Shown here piece by piece: positions 30,710 through 42,400 of a stretch of 64,000 nucleotides of DNA. The notes under the pieces were generated by a model. The model did no database searches. It was given only the letters and a program-made list of their open reading frames with translations, and was not told the DNA's origin. Position 1 is the stretch's first letter. Each line of letters starts with the position of its first letter. Origin of the DNA: Saccharomycodes ludwigii (Eukaryota > Ascomycota > Saccharomycetes > Saccharomycodales > Saccharomycodaceae); the NCBI RefSeq assembly GCF_020623625.1, contig NC_060205.1, positions 303,501 through 367,500 of the forward strand. The letters are read 5' to 3'. The position numbers were made by a program, and so were the translations under genes.

Positions 30710-32662
30710 GTTGATAGTTTGGTCACGTCTAGTTATGGTAGATTACCCCCACCGCCTACTAGATCCTCACTAAAACTAAATACCCCTGGTAACATGGTGC
30801 AGTTTCCAAAAAATCCGGAAACCACCATGAGGTTTACAGAGGATCCAGAAGCTACTAAGAGAATCACAGAAGCCAACACTAAAGTGAATAGTGGTAACAG
30901 CACATTTATATCTACTGGAGCATTTTCAAATTTAAACGAAATTGAAGATCAGCCTAAAAAGAAGAAGGAAGAACAAGAGAAGGCCAAACTGAAGTTAACC
31001 AATATACTTTATGGTAATAATAATAATAATAATTCGCGGAAAAAGAAAAGGTTGGTTGATATGACCGACGAGGAAATTGCAGAATTAGAAAAAAGGTTGG
31101 CAAATAGTGGTAGTAGCACATCTGATACCAATAAATTAAGTAATTTCCAGTTTAATCCTGATATGATGCAAGATGCTAAATTCCTACTAGCTGACTCAGA
31201 TAGGCGGAGACAAGCTAAAGAAGTATTACAAAACATTGAGAATAGTATTAATAATGGTTCAGCAACTGGCACCCATGGTAACAATAATACAACTTCATTG
31301 ATTCCTTATCCTACCAGGCCATGTGTAGATCTTAATGCTGTAAGCATGTCAATAGAACACCCTGAGTTTCAAAATATAATAAAAAATAACACCAAAAGAA
31401 CTATTTTAATATATATTAGTGGCAGAATACATACCTGGACAAGTATAGATTGGTATAGTAATAACAATAATGGTAAAAATATTGAAACCATTGCAAATAG
31501 TGGTGATCACATTGTTCTATTTAGTACAATACCATCCGATATATTAATAAATGGAGATGATGGTGGTACTTCAGCGAAAAGTGGTACTGCTAATATCCCT
31601 ACCCTTGGTACTGGCGGTGCCTATGATAAAAACAAAAAAACAAGCAAAAAGAATCCAGGGATTATAATAAATGACCTCGATTTGACGAGCAGAGAAATAA
31701 TACGTCAAATAATGAAATTGTATTATGATAAATTGTATTTGCAAAAAAAGATTGTCAAGATAAGTTTTGAATTGGTTAAACAAAACGAATCGTTAAAGGA
31801 TATTTATGCCAAATTGGAATCTTTGTACAGACCCGATTTACAAATTCTGACTTCAGTCAGTTTAAATTATTTAACTATTAAGTTTAATAATGGGAATGTG
31901 AAGTTGAGCAACTTTGTCATTAAGCATAGCAATGTACCCACAATATTAATACAACATGATTATTTTAAACCAATTGTTATTGCTGCTGGCAATACTAATA
32001 CAGTAACAAGTGTGGCAAAGGGCCAAAACAAGAAGAAAATATCAGCTGATTGGTGCGATACTTTAATTAAGGAAACATGTAATAACCCATACGATATGGC
32101 TAATAGCGGCACTAGTATGGCTGTTAAAGAGGATGCGGATGACGAGGTAATGCAGTATAATCCATTTAATAATGATCCTAATTTATCAAAAAAGAAACGT
32201 AGATTTGAGAAGTATGGTTATATAAGACCAGAATGCAATTTTTATAGTGGGGGAGTCAACACAGTAGCAAGTAACGATGGCAATAAAAACCAAGATTTAT
32301 TATTGCCTTCATTGACCAAAAGAAGATCGAACAGAAGCGTAATTGTTCGCGATGAGGACGATGATGATTATAATAATGGTAACAAGGCTTATAAGGTTAA
32401 ATCACTGATTAATGGTTATTATAATGATGATGGGAGTAATAATGATAAAAACAATATTTCTATTAGACAAACCAAGTCTGCTACTATGGCGTCACCACTT
32501 TCCTCAAACTCGTTGGCACCAAACTCGGCGGGCGGGCACAATCATGTAAAAAGGAACAAGAACAAGATTAAACCCAAGAGTAAGACTTCTGCGGCTAAAA
32601 GCAGTGAAAAAAAGAAGGGACTGGGATCGTTTTTGAAAAAGACGTTTAAAATGAAGTTTTAA
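29972..32662 (+). CDS. YGR237C-like cytosolic protein of unknown function
   Basis: 896 residues. The order KEL, this gene, SPG1, MIC26, all on one strand, is that of KEL2-YGR237C-SPG1-MIC26 in S. cerevisiae, so I take it as the YGR237C counterpart (785 aa, function unknown). The N-terminal half is low-complexity, with an Asp run at about 226-245. Residues about 440-675 look folded (RTILIYISGRIHTWTSIDWY, then HIVLFSTIP, and long helices around IIRQIMKLYYDKLYLQKKI). The fold recalls UspA-like nucleotide-binding proteins, which is a guess. The last 30 residues are strongly basic and end FLKKTFKMKF, a possible membrane-binding tail. Confidence 0.75.
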
Positions 32663-33094
32663 GGGGAGAGGAAGGGGAACAGGGATTGGAAAAGTGGAGA
32701 TTAATTTTATAAGTGATTGGTATCGTAGGCTTTGCAATCCCCCTTTTTTTTTTTTCTTTTTTTTTCTTTTTATTATTATTACATTTATTTTCCACGCCGT
32801 ACGCGAAGGAGAAACAGTTATCCCATCTGTTATATACATTTTCTCCACATTTTGCCACTGTATATATAAAGAAGGGAGATATGTGTCAGCAGTATTAATC
32901 AAATTTATTTCCATTTCATATATAAAGGGATAAAAAGTAGATTCAATTCAATCATTTTCTTCTTGTATTTTCAAACTTTTTTTTTTCTTTCTTTCTTTCC
33001 TTCTTTCTTATTCATCTTGATTGTCGTTATCGGTTAATAAATATATACAAAACAAAGGTATCAATTACAACAATAAAACAGAAATATCAACACT
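32663..33094. promoter_or_regulatory. SPG1 upstream region with stress elements
   Basis: 432 bp between the YGR237C-like stop and the SPG1 ATG. AGGGG cores occur at 32662-32666 and 32673-32677, and the reverse core CCCCT at 32740-32744. These are Msn2/4 (or Gis1) type elements. Pyrimidine tracts at 32741-32770 and 32979-33005 follow. Confidence 0.45.
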
Positions 33095-33376
33095 ATGATT
33101 AATAACAACTATAATAAAAAAATGCTATCCTCTTCAGCAAATCAACTACTTAAATCTACCGCTGCCACCACTGGCAAATTGCCCCACACTCCCACTTCTC
33201 CTAATACAGTGTTACTGTTTGCCACCACTGTGTTTATCCCATTATATTTCTTATACACAAGAAATAAATTTCGCCCTGCTAACAGTAATGTTGCTGGCAG
33301 TAATGACGGAAGTAAAGACAGGTTTAATGAGTTTATGGATGAAAATACAGAAATTATTTTTTCTTCTATCATGTGA
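33095..33376 (+). CDS. SPG1: Spg1-like mitochondrial stationary-phase protein
   Basis: 93 residues with a single hydrophobic segment at about 40-55 (VLLFATTVFIPLYFLYT) followed by a basic turn. The C-terminus FMDENTEIIFSSIM matches the end of S. cerevisiae Spg1 (95 aa, ending in an acidic stretch plus MFSSIM). It lies next to MIC26, as YGR236C does. Spg1 is a mitochondrial protein needed for survival at high temperature in stationary phase. A second ATG at codon 10 (MLSSSANQLLK) would give a start more like a presequence and may be the real one. Confidence 0.8.
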   Translation: MINNNYNKKMLSSSANQLLKSTAATTGKLPHTPTSPNTVLLFATTVFIPLYFLYTRNKFRPANSNVAGSNDGSKDRFNEFMDENTEIIFSSIM

Positions 33377-33727
33377 TCAACTTTATATAGTCCGGAAGAG
33401 AGGCGAAACGGTGAAGGGATTCATTCCTTTTTTCTGGCCAATCATTTTTCCCCCTATTGTGAAGGGCGAAAGGTGTTTTTAATTAAATTTTTTTTTATTT
33501 TTATGTTTACGATGTACGGATGTTTATGATAATGATTTAAAAAATATATATATATATATATATATTTTCTTTTTTCTTAAATTTTGCTTTTAGTGCACAT
33601 AATTTTTTTTCTTATTTAAAATTTATTGTTCCTTTATGTAGAGTCTTTTATTTCAGTGTGGTTGAAAATGTTCTGTGTATATATTTAAATCATCCTCTCC
33701 CCCCCCCTCTAAAGGAAAAAATAAAAA
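33377..33727. other. SPG1-MIC26 intergenic region
   Basis: 351 bp between co-directional genes. It holds a TA microsatellite at about 33543-33566 and a C run (33699-33707) that includes a CCCCT core some 20 bp before the MIC26 ATG. Nothing gene-like is seen. Confidence 0.45.
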
Positions 33728-34438
33728 ATGTCTGACGAACCAACTGCTAACACTGCCAAAAAAAGAATAGATTTTTATCAAAAACCATCTATTTCATCAA
33801 TTATACCACCCTCTGATCAAACAATAAGCACAGTTGCTGGGAATGGCAATGATAACAGTAACTTAACATTATCTAAAGTAGTTGGTACTAATTATTTGGT
33901 AGATGGTATTTCAATTAGAATTAATAATAAGTTGACTGAATTTTTCCATGATATAAGAACCTATTGGATCCAAACCATAGATCAACAGCTGGTCAAACCA
34001 ATTTCTGAAAGGTCTCGAGTTTATTATAATTATGAAAATCAAATAACTTCCAACATATCGAAATTGCATACAGATAAATTAGAAAATCTATTACCTGGCT
34101 TTGGATATATTGCCGTCGCATTTATGACTGGTTCCATTATCACTAAAAGACGTAGTAATGTCGTTATCAAATTTGCTTTGCCATTAGTATTATCTGGTAT
34201 TGCATTTAAATATGCATTACCCAGCACTTTTAACAATACTATAGATTCATTATATAATAATGTGGAAAAAAAAATTGTTAGCGATGAATTTTTAAGAAAA
34301 CAAACATTATATTGGAACAATTTGACACAACTTAATAGCCGCTTGAAAGAAAAGTTGAACAAGGCCACTATTTTTATTAATGGAAATTATCACTCTGCTG
34401 TTACTTTGATTAAAGACTGGACTGGCTTAAACGTATAA
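33728..34438 (+). CDS. MIC26: MICOS subunit of the apolipoprotein O family, Mic26
   Basis: 236 residues. Two hydrophobic segments at about 118-137 (LLPGFGYIAVAFMTGSII) and 146-165 (IKFALPLVLSGIAFKYALP) are separated by a short basic loop. FKYALPSTFNNTIDSLYNNVE aligns closely with S. cerevisiae Mic26 (YGR235C, 233 aa). Mic26 sits in the inner membrane at cristae junctions as part of MICOS. Residues around PGFGYIAVAFMTG resemble the glycine-rich membrane motif of the family. Neighbour SPG1 supports MIC26 over its relative MIC27. Confidence 0.88.
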   Translation: MSDEPTANTAKKRIDFYQKPSISSIIPPSDQTISTVAGNGNDNSNLTLSKVVGTNYLVDGISIRINNKLTEFFHDIRTYWIQTIDQQLVKPISERSRVYYNYENQITSNISKLHTDKLENLLPGFGYIAVAFMTGSIITKRRSNVVIKFALPLVLSGIAFKYALPSTFNNTIDSLYNNVEKKIVSDEFLRKQTLYWNNLTQLNSRLKEKLNKATIFINGNYHSAVTLIKDWTGLNV

Positions 34439-34812
34439 GATGTATTTTCCTTATATATTATATATATATTAAGATTCTTTATCACATTGTTTTTTTTTTT
34501 TTTTTTATAGCTAAGTAAAATGAGGCCGAAGGGTTTTTATATGTGCTAATTCACCCGACGATCCGAGAAAACATTCGGTTTTTAGGAGTTGTGACCATTT
34601 TTTTTTTTTTTATTTTTAGAAAAAAAAATCATAAAACAACGACCAAAACTATGTGTATTTTCATGTTTTATAAGATTACAATTACAACTGACGATCAACA
34701 AAGGAGAAAAAAAAAAAAAAAAAAAAACAATAAACAAAAAACAAAAAACAAAAAAAAAAAACATATATATATATATATATATATACATGCATAGATATAT
34801 ATATAATTCAAA
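34439..34812. other. MIC26-TDA11 intergenic region
   Basis: 374 bp with poly(T), poly(A) and a TA microsatellite (about 34763-34784) close to the TDA11 ATG. An everted CCG-N10-CGG lies at 34566-34581. No gene is seen. Confidence 0.45.
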
Positions 34813-35933
34813 ATGAATAACAACACATCTAGCCCTTTTTCTTCTTCTTCTGCTACTACCGCCGCTACCACTATTTCCAACAATGGTGGTGAAAATAACG
34901 TGCCTACTTCTCCCACTAATATTAACGCTACTCCTAACAATAGATCACATAATGTAAGTAATAATGTGAATAATAACACATTGCGTTTAAAAAGGTCAGC
35001 TAGTATGCGTAAATCGTTATTAGTGCCATTAATATCTCCAGGTAGAAGTTCCTCCTTCACCCATCGCTATAATGATACTAATGCTAATAACAGTAATAAT
35101 AATAATAACAATAGTAATAATAACAATAGTAATAATAATAATAGTAATAATAAAACTTCACCTTCTCGCAACAGCAAAAAGATCAGAAATAGTGTTTCAA
35201 TGTCGAACTTGCATGGTATTGCCAATGCTCACAATAACAGTACGGCGACCAATATATATTCCACACCAAAGTACCACTATAGTACCAATACTACTACTAC
35301 TAATAATAATTTTAACGATTCTGTTGCTACTAATAATGTTTCTCATAATGTTAATGGTAATGAAATATCACCTACTTTATACAAGAGCGGTAATATTCAT
35401 AATAACAGTACACCTACCGTTAATAATAACTTTATTAACAAAAATAAAAATAGAAGTAGAAGTAGTAGTTTAATTATAACAGCTTCATCACCCCCACAAC
35501 AACATATACAAATGCACAATACATTTGCTCATAATAGTAACGCTGCTAACATACAACGTATTCCTAGCAACAAAAGGCACCTAAATAATAAAATAGTTGG
35601 TGGTAATGCTGCACACGCTTCTAATTCTACTGTTCCATATTATTCAAATAACAGCAGCAATATTCCTGCTGAAGATCCACCTGCCGCAGATAACACGACT
35701 TCTGCAGATAATAGCAATTATATAGATGACGCCAATGAAACAACCACACAAATATTTACTCTATTAGCAAATAAAGAGTTGGAGATTTTAGAAATCAAAA
35801 AAAAAATTGAAGACTTAAAAAGGACTTTACACTTACAGGAAATCCAATTGAACAAAGGGTATAGAGATTTAGAAATTTTAAAGAGGAAAGCCAGCGTAGA
35901 GCTTTTTAAGCAACATGGAAGTACAACAACAAC

Positions 35934-35982
<49 letters not shown>

Positions 35983-36864
35983 GCCAACACTTCCACTATG
36001 AGTATCGACCCTAATACCAGTGTTGATTCGCAGAATACAATGAATACAGTGCCATCCATTAACATCCAAAAAAATAAACACAATATTAAAGCTACCAATG
36101 GCAAATTCTCAAGAACGTTGAATGGTGCCAATAAATTGGACTTTCATAGCTCTGGGAATGGTGCATCTAATGTCGGTGCTAATACAACATTCCCTAGTAG
36201 GAAATTTAGTTCTACCTCATCAATTGAGGAAAAGTCTGAAGAGGATAATGGTAATCAACTATATAATGATGATAATAATAATAATACTAGTAATAATACG
36301 GGCCGTAGCAGAATGTCTTTATACTTTAACAAAGGTATTAATTTAATCAACCAATTTGATCAAATGCTACAAAACGAATTAGAGAAAAAAATTGCATGGG
36401 AGGATTCAATATCACAAGAAGATGTAATACCGCAACCGAATGAAGAAAAACAACAGGAGCATGTTAACAACCAAAATCCCGCAACTAATACTGATTCTCC
36501 CTCTATATGGAGTAATTTCTTGAATGATATGAAAGCTGGGTTAATTACTACATTAGACGGGAATGCTAATGATAGCATTATAAATGGTAATAATAATAAA
36601 AATGATAATTGTGTTGATGATGCTATAGAATTAATTGACTTACATAATGATATTAGTATCAGTAGTATTAACAGTACTTCGTCCCAGCCGGCTATTAATT
36701 CCGGTACTAATTCCGATAATGCTAATAACAATTCAAGCAGAATTGTGACTACAGCCACAACTACCAGTAAGAACAAAATAAAAAGAAGCAATACTATTAA
36801 TCCAACTACTTCTGCCTCTACCAAGAAAGATGGAGGTAGCTACAAATATTTTTCGGATATATAA
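34813..36864 (+). CDS. TDA11: Tda11-like low-complexity protein with coiled coil
   Basis: 683 residues, mostly Asn/Ser/Thr-rich and expanded over the 504 of S. cerevisiae Tda11. Three blocks identify it. LLANKELEILEIKKKIEDLK (about 315-335) starts a coiled coil of some 45 residues. INLINQFDQMLQNELEKKIA lies at about 511-530. SIWSNFLNDMKAGLITTLDG lies at about 571-590. All three match Tda11 in order. Function is unknown; deletion is reported to cause topoisomerase I damage sensitivity in S. cerevisiae. Its place between KEL/MIC26 and PEX21 fits YHR159W. Confidence 0.85.
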
Positions 36865-37235
36865 ATACAGAAGTTAAGTCATTTTTTTTTTTTTTTTTTT
36901 TTTTTAGTGTATAAGTTTATACCTATCAATTGCAACTTCTTTTCCCTTCTACTATTGTGTTTCTTTGTTATTTAATTTACTCTAATTTTATATAATATGT
37001 ATTAAACCTTACTGAACAAACAAATTTTTTACGTTATCACGGCATTTATTTGTCTGTTCCCATATAGATTTGATATTGTATTTCAAGTCTTCAAAGGAGC
37101 GTTTGTATTCTTCAACATTTACATCTTCTGGCAAACTTTCTAATGAAAACAATACTTAAGCATGCATATTCTTTAATTTTTTCCTTTTGATCGTGACGAA
37201 CATTACATATACAGTTATTTTATAAAAATTTATGC

Positions 37236-37269
<34 letters not shown>

Positions 37270-37373
37270 TAAAAAAAATATATTCCATTTCTGTTTTTAA
37301 TTTCTATTTTTTTTTTTTTTATTTATTTTTTTTCCCCTATCATTAGATCGTGTGTAAAGCTATTTGTAAAATA
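36865..37373. other. TDA11-PEX21 convergent intergenic region holding an interrupted ORF
   Basis: 509 bp between two converging genes, normally terminator only. It has a poly(T) run at about 36882-36905, TA repeats at 37236-37270 and the coding-like piece described at 37009-37203. Confidence 0.5.
37009..37203 (-). pseudogene. Small coding-like ORF interrupted by one in-frame stop
   Basis: On the minus strand, an ATG at 37201-37203 starts 15 codons (MFVTIKRKKLKNMHA) and then meets a TAA at 37156-37158. The same frame reopens for 48 codons ending at 37009. The second part looks like real protein, with SLPEDVNVEEYKRSFEDLK and NIKSIWEQTNKCRDNVK, balanced codon use and amphipathic helix spacing. 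It could be the last exon of a spliced gene whose 3' splice site is near 37140 or 37155, a decayed small gene, or a sequence error. I see no TACTAAC branch site or GTATGT donor in the 170 bp upstream, which weakens the intron reading. I do not recognise the family. Confidence 0.35.
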
Positions 37374-38210
37374 TTAATTAAGTTTATCAGGAATAGTAAT
37401 ATATTCATCACCTACACACTCATTAAGCTCACTAGAATATAAAGAATCGTATTTAGCATTATTAGTGTTATTACTAGATTGTTCACAGTTGTGCCTCTTT
37501 AATGTAACGTCCTCATCGCTTATTCTTCTCATTAATCCTAAAAACTTACTTCTTTTAAATTTTGCAGTAGTATCCGTACTAAACTGAGAATTAGTATTAC
37601 TGATATTAGAATCAGTATTTGTTATATTGACTATAGAAACAGCCGCATTTTTAAACAAAAGTTGATCTTGATCAACTTCACCAATAACACTTTGATCTGG
37701 TTGTAACGCCATCATGCTCTCCAGTTCAGCATCAACCACAGAAAAATCCTCATTCACACTATCATATGCAGTTTTAGTGGTAGGGGCAATAGTATTGGCA
37801 TAGTTTTGATATTTTTGCATCATCATTATATTGTTGCCAGCGTTAAAATTTTCTCTGGTTGTAGTAGTATTATTAAGACTTTTCCCTTCATATTGCGCAT
37901 ACAAGCTTTTATAATTATCGCTACACTCCACTGGATCGATAACACTCATCTGTTGGAATTGGAATAACCAGTTATCGTTATTTTTAATGGCAGCGGTGTT
38001 AGAAGGTGGTACATTTGCGGAAATATTAGAGTGGTTCATGAAAGGGTTAATAGATGTGGCATTATTAGTATTGATTGAAAGTAAATGGCCCTGTTTTTGG
38101 TTTTGATTTTGTATTAATTTAGAAGTAGTTTTGGGAACGATGGTAGCATTGTTGCTTTTTTGAGATATTTGATAAAACGGATTACTAGCGACAGTACAAG
38201 CTACAGACAT
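37374..38210 (-). CDS. PEX21: Pex18/Pex21-type co-receptor for PTS2 import
   Basis: 278 residues, close to S. cerevisiae Pex21 (288 aa) and Pex18. The N-terminus carries a Cys at residue 5 (MSVACTV), like the conserved, monoubiquitylated Cys of these co-receptors. NDNWLFQFQQM and the following DNYKSLYAQYEG match the middle block. The C-terminal SKFLGLMRRISDEDVTLKR is the Pex7-binding region, and the end ELNECVGDEYITIPDKL also aligns. The protein carries Pex7 and PTS2 cargo to the peroxisomal docking complex. It is convergent with TDA11 and followed by PFK1, as in YHR159W-YHR160C and YGR239C-YGR240C. As one pre-duplication gene it represents both PEX18 and PEX21. Confidence 0.88.
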   Translation of the reverse strand: MSVACTVASNPFYQISQKSNNATIVPKTTSKLIQNQNQKQGHLLSINTNNATSINPFMNHSNISANVPPSNTAAIKNNDNWLFQFQQMSVIDPVECSDNYKSLYAQYEGKSLNNTTTTRENFNAGNNIMMMQKYQNYANTIAPTTKTAYDSVNEDFSVVDAELESMMALQPDQSVIGEVDQDQLLFKNAAVSIVNITNTDSNISNTNSQFSTDTTAKFKRSKFLGLMRRISDEDVTLKRHNCEQSSNNTNNAKYDSLYSSELNECVGDEYITIPDKLN

Positions 38211-39491
38211 ATCTCTTCAAGTGTTTATTGTTGTTATAGTTAAAGAATGTTTCACTGGTTCTTTTGATTTTAAACAACGCAATAGTTATTGTAGATGACA
38301 ACTTTGAATAAGAATAATAAGAGAAGAAAGTTTAAAAAAAAAAGAAAAAGAAAAAGAAAAAGAAAAAAAGAAACAGTTTATATACACATGCAAAAATAAA
38401 TTTTTTTTTTTTCCAGTTATCTTTTCTTTTCTTTTTTTGATAATTTTAGTTAAAGTGAAATAAAATAAAAGAATAGATTTGAAATAAACAATGGATTTTA
38501 TTTTTGGCATTCGGCCGGAGAATACGGACAAGGTGGAAAGGTGATAATTTGTTTATTTTTTTTTTTGTTGCTGATTAAAAATTTAAAATGGATTATTTTT
38601 TTTGTACGGAGAAAAAGAATGAAAAAATATATGCGTTTTTGTTATTTTTTTGAATAAGAAAAGCAACCCACAAATAAAATGGAAATGTGAAGCAACAACA
38701 CAATAAAATAAATTAAAAGGTAAATTTAACAAAAACAGCACTCAAATTATTCTATTTAATTTAAAGAACGGGTGAGCGGAGAATATCGGGTGAGCGGAGT
38801 ATTACACAGAGCAAAAGAGAAACTCAGCGTTGTTGTTTTTTTATTTTTTTTTATTTTTCAGGGTAAATGGAGGTGCAACGTGATATGATTCATTTTCTTT
38901 TCTATTTTTATCAAGGAAATAAATACATAGCTAATAAATAACAATATCTTGTTCAAGTTGTATATATCACACAGGGTAAATGGAGTTAAGAACAGTACAA
39001 ATCAGGTTGGGGAGGGGGAGGGAGAGGCACGGGTTTTCTTTATTATTATTCCAGATGGAAAAAATAGTACACTGGATTATTAAATATACGAAAGAAAAGA
39101 AAAAACAAACTTGGCTATACAAATAAAGGTGGGGAGACTTAACAGAAATAACATTCTTGCTATTTTCACAAGGAATCACCTCTCTTCCTAACTATGAAAA
39201 CACTCATTAAAATCTCACGAGATATCTTTACAACCTTCTTAACTCCCTTTCTGCTTACTCTGCACTCTAAAACACTAAAAGAAAAAATAAAATAAAATAA
39301 AAAAAAAAAAAAAAAAAAAATTAAACGTTACTCAACATAAATCATATAAAAAATTTTAAACTAAAAATTCAAAAAATAAAAAAAAAAAAAAAAAAAAAAA
39401 AACAGTCCCCTAATAATAATAAAATATCATTATAAAAAGGACGAAAAATAATTAAAATTAAATTAAACTAAACAAAACAAAGTTAAATTAC
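38211..39491. promoter_or_regulatory. PEX21 upstream and PFK1 downstream region
   Basis: 1281 bp between two minus-strand genes. Two copies of CGGGTGAGCGGAG lie at 38769-38781 and 38787-38799. A CGG-rich spot (TTCGGCCGGAGAATACGG) lies at about 38510-38527. Poly(A) runs at about 39300-39320 and 39378-39402 follow the PFK1 stop. No RNA gene or credible ORF is seen. Confidence 0.5.
38769..38799 (+). repeat. Direct repeat of a CGG-N5-CGG motif
   Basis: CGGGTGAGCGGAG occurs twice, 18 bp apart. Each copy holds two CGG triplets in direct orientation with a 5-bp gap, a layout used by Zn2Cys6 regulators. It lies some 560 bp upstream of PEX21. Confidence 0.55.
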
Positions 39492-42400
39492 TCAAGAAGA
39501 TTCTGCATCTAGCTCTTTTCTAAGCATCAATCTACCGGATAAAATGTCTCCAATTGTATTGAACTCTTCCCAGTGGATCACGTCACCTTTTCTTAATTCA
39601 ACATTAGTTTCCTTATCCCAAACAATAGAGATTGGCTTGAAAGTAACGTGCGACCCATTCACTGAGATAACTGCAGCCGTGCCGTCTTCGTTCTCCACAT
39701 TATATATCTTAACACCCTTGTTAGTATAATGGAATCTTAATATTTGAGAGTCAGTAACTTCTCCAGCAGCGGCTTTGTTAGCACTTCTGTTACATTCCTC
39801 AATAAATTTAACACACTTAATAGCAAACCTAGCAGAGACAATTCTATCTTTACTACTTGGCTTACCACCTTGTTGAACATGTCCGGGAATAGCTGTTCTA
39901 ACCCCAAACACACCTCCACTGTTTTCGTCAATGATATCTCCAATCAACTCAGTAGTATAGACTTTGCTAGCTAATTCATTTCTAATCAAAATCTTACCGC
40001 TCTTGTTTTCACCTTGGTCATGTTTGAAATTTTCTTTCAACAACTTGATATCTTCTTCAATATAAGACAAGTTCAACTTCTTTTCTGGTGTATAAACAGA
40101 AACAGCACCGCTAACCAACCCGGTATATGAGGCTATATAACCACTGTGTCCACCTTGAACCTCAACAACAAAGGCTCTCTTTCTTGTGGCACTGGCACTT
40201 TGCTTAACAGTATCGGTATAGTTAACCAAAGCGTTTAGACAAGTATCCGTACCCAAAGAGTACTCGGTACCTGGAACGTTATTGGATATAGTACTTGGGA
40301 TTAAAACAATTGGAATATTGAAGATTGGGTAGTTTGTTCTAGCATCATGCAACTGTTTCAATGAAACATAACCTTCAAACCCACCAATGATAATACACCC
40401 GTCAAATTTATTTTTTTGAAAGTGATAAGCAACTGTACCTAAGTCTTCTGATGGTGTTGATCTATTGGTACCTAACTCACTACCACCTAGATTATGCCAG
40501 TTTTCAACATCTTCCCACTTCAATTCAGTGACATCACCAGTCGTAATTAAACCACTGAAACCGTTTAATATACCGTACACTGTGTGACCCTTTGTCAAAC
40601 AGTACAATGTAGCAGCCCTGGTGGCAGCATTCAAAGCAGCTGTTGGTGCACCAACATGAACAACAGCTATGTTCAATCTTTCATTTTCAGGCAACAATTG
40701 AGAATCCCCATCCTTGACAGTAGTGGCGATAAAGTCTTCATACAATTCAATAAATTCACTATCTCTCAAAGAAATGGCCTTGTCAAAGTCCTTATTATCA
40801 ATAGAAGAAGCAACCTCCTTGGTCAACTTAACACTCTCAACCAATGGCATTGTGATAATCTTGTTTTCCCTGATACCAATCAATGGCGATGGTGTCTCTG
40901 GTGTCATTTCCAGAATAGCCTTGACAGCTTCGACACCTTGCATAGTACCCAACCATCTGTCGTGGGCAACTGCAGTACCACCTCTTTGAACATGTCCCAA
41001 AATGGTGACTCTGGTGTCCAGTCCCATCTCGACCAACACATCTTTGACATTTTCACTGGTAATAGGGTTCAATTGATCATCAATAGCACCTTCAGCAACA
41101 ATAACAGTATTGTTTCTTCTCCCCTTGTCTCTGTGTCTTTGACAAACCTCCTTCAACTCCTTTTGCCACTCACCGCATTTAGGTGCTCTTTCTGGAATAA
41201 AGATATAATCAGCACCAGTGGCAATACCAGCCATCAAAGCCAACCAACCACAATGTCTACCCATCACTTCAACAACAAAGGCTCTAGAATGAGATTTAGC
41301 TGTTTCGTCAATGTAATCAACCATCTCTATAATTCTTTCCAAAGCACTAAAGGCACCAATTGTAGAATCAGTACCACTCATATCGTTGTCGATAGAACCA
41401 ACCAAACCAACAATGTTCAAATGTTTGTATGGTTCGATATCTTGTTCGGTGAAAACTTTGTCACTAACTAGCTCTTCCAATAAAGATGGCCATTCATGTC
41501 TAAACAAATCGGCACCAGTCAATGAACCATCACCACCACAGACAACTAAAGCATCAATACCTTCAGTAATCAAATTTTTAGCAGCTTGCTTACGTCCCCA
41601 TCTCTCCCTAAATTCCATACAACGGGCAGTACCAATAAGAGTACCACCTTCACTCAAGTACCCTCTAACATCGCTCCACTCCATCTTTTTCAATAAAGAG
41701 CCACCTTCTAACAACCCCTTGTAACCTTCATAAACCGCATATACATCACAACCATAATAAATACCAGCACGAACAACTGCTCTGACAGAGGCATTCATAC
41801 CTGGAGAATCACCACCAGAGGTCATAACAGCTATCTTCTTCTTTTTAGGAGCATTTTTGTTTAATAAAACGGAAGCAGCTTGCTTCACGTCTTCCGAACT
41901 ACCTGAAGAGCTAGGAGAAGGAACATTTGGATGTAAGAAATAATCCTCAGATAACTTTTCATTGGTCACACCGTTAACCGAATTAGTCAAGTAAACAACA
42001 TTATCCAATGGGTCAACGACTTCGTAAAGATCGTTGCTAATTTTTTTGGACTTTGGTAGAGCAGACAACAAACTTGCTTGCTTTTCCAATGCAGCACTGA
42101 AGTAGGAAATAGAACTGGTGTTAACATTAATGGATTTGCTGGCTTCTATTGAAATTAATCTAATCTTCAACAAAGCACCGTCACTTTTGTGACCCAGCTT
42201 GGCTTCTTGTTGAGGAATTCTAAATCCATCTTTGTCCAATTCACTTAACTTGAAACTTTCCAACCAAGTTTCCTTTAAAGAATCCTTTGAAGTACCGTTG
42301 CTTAGTAATAAGTTCTGGCCGTTCTTGAACTTATCATAGACCTTGATTGTGGAAAAGCCTAATTTGTGATAAAACTTAATTGTTTCGTGGTATAAATGTG

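Noticed and set aside
32504-32933. Overlapping ORFs on both strands after the YGR237C-like gene
   Set aside because: They are built on a poly(T)/poly(A) tract and partly antisense to the gene's end; no protein-like composition.
38510-38527. Possible oleate response element before PEX21
   Set aside because: CGG triplets are present but the CGG-N3-TNA-N9-12-CCG arrangement is not met.
40584-41471. 295-aa plus-strand ORF opposite PFK1
   Set aside because: It is antisense to a highly conserved enzyme with biased codons, which removes stops from that frame. It has no features of its own.
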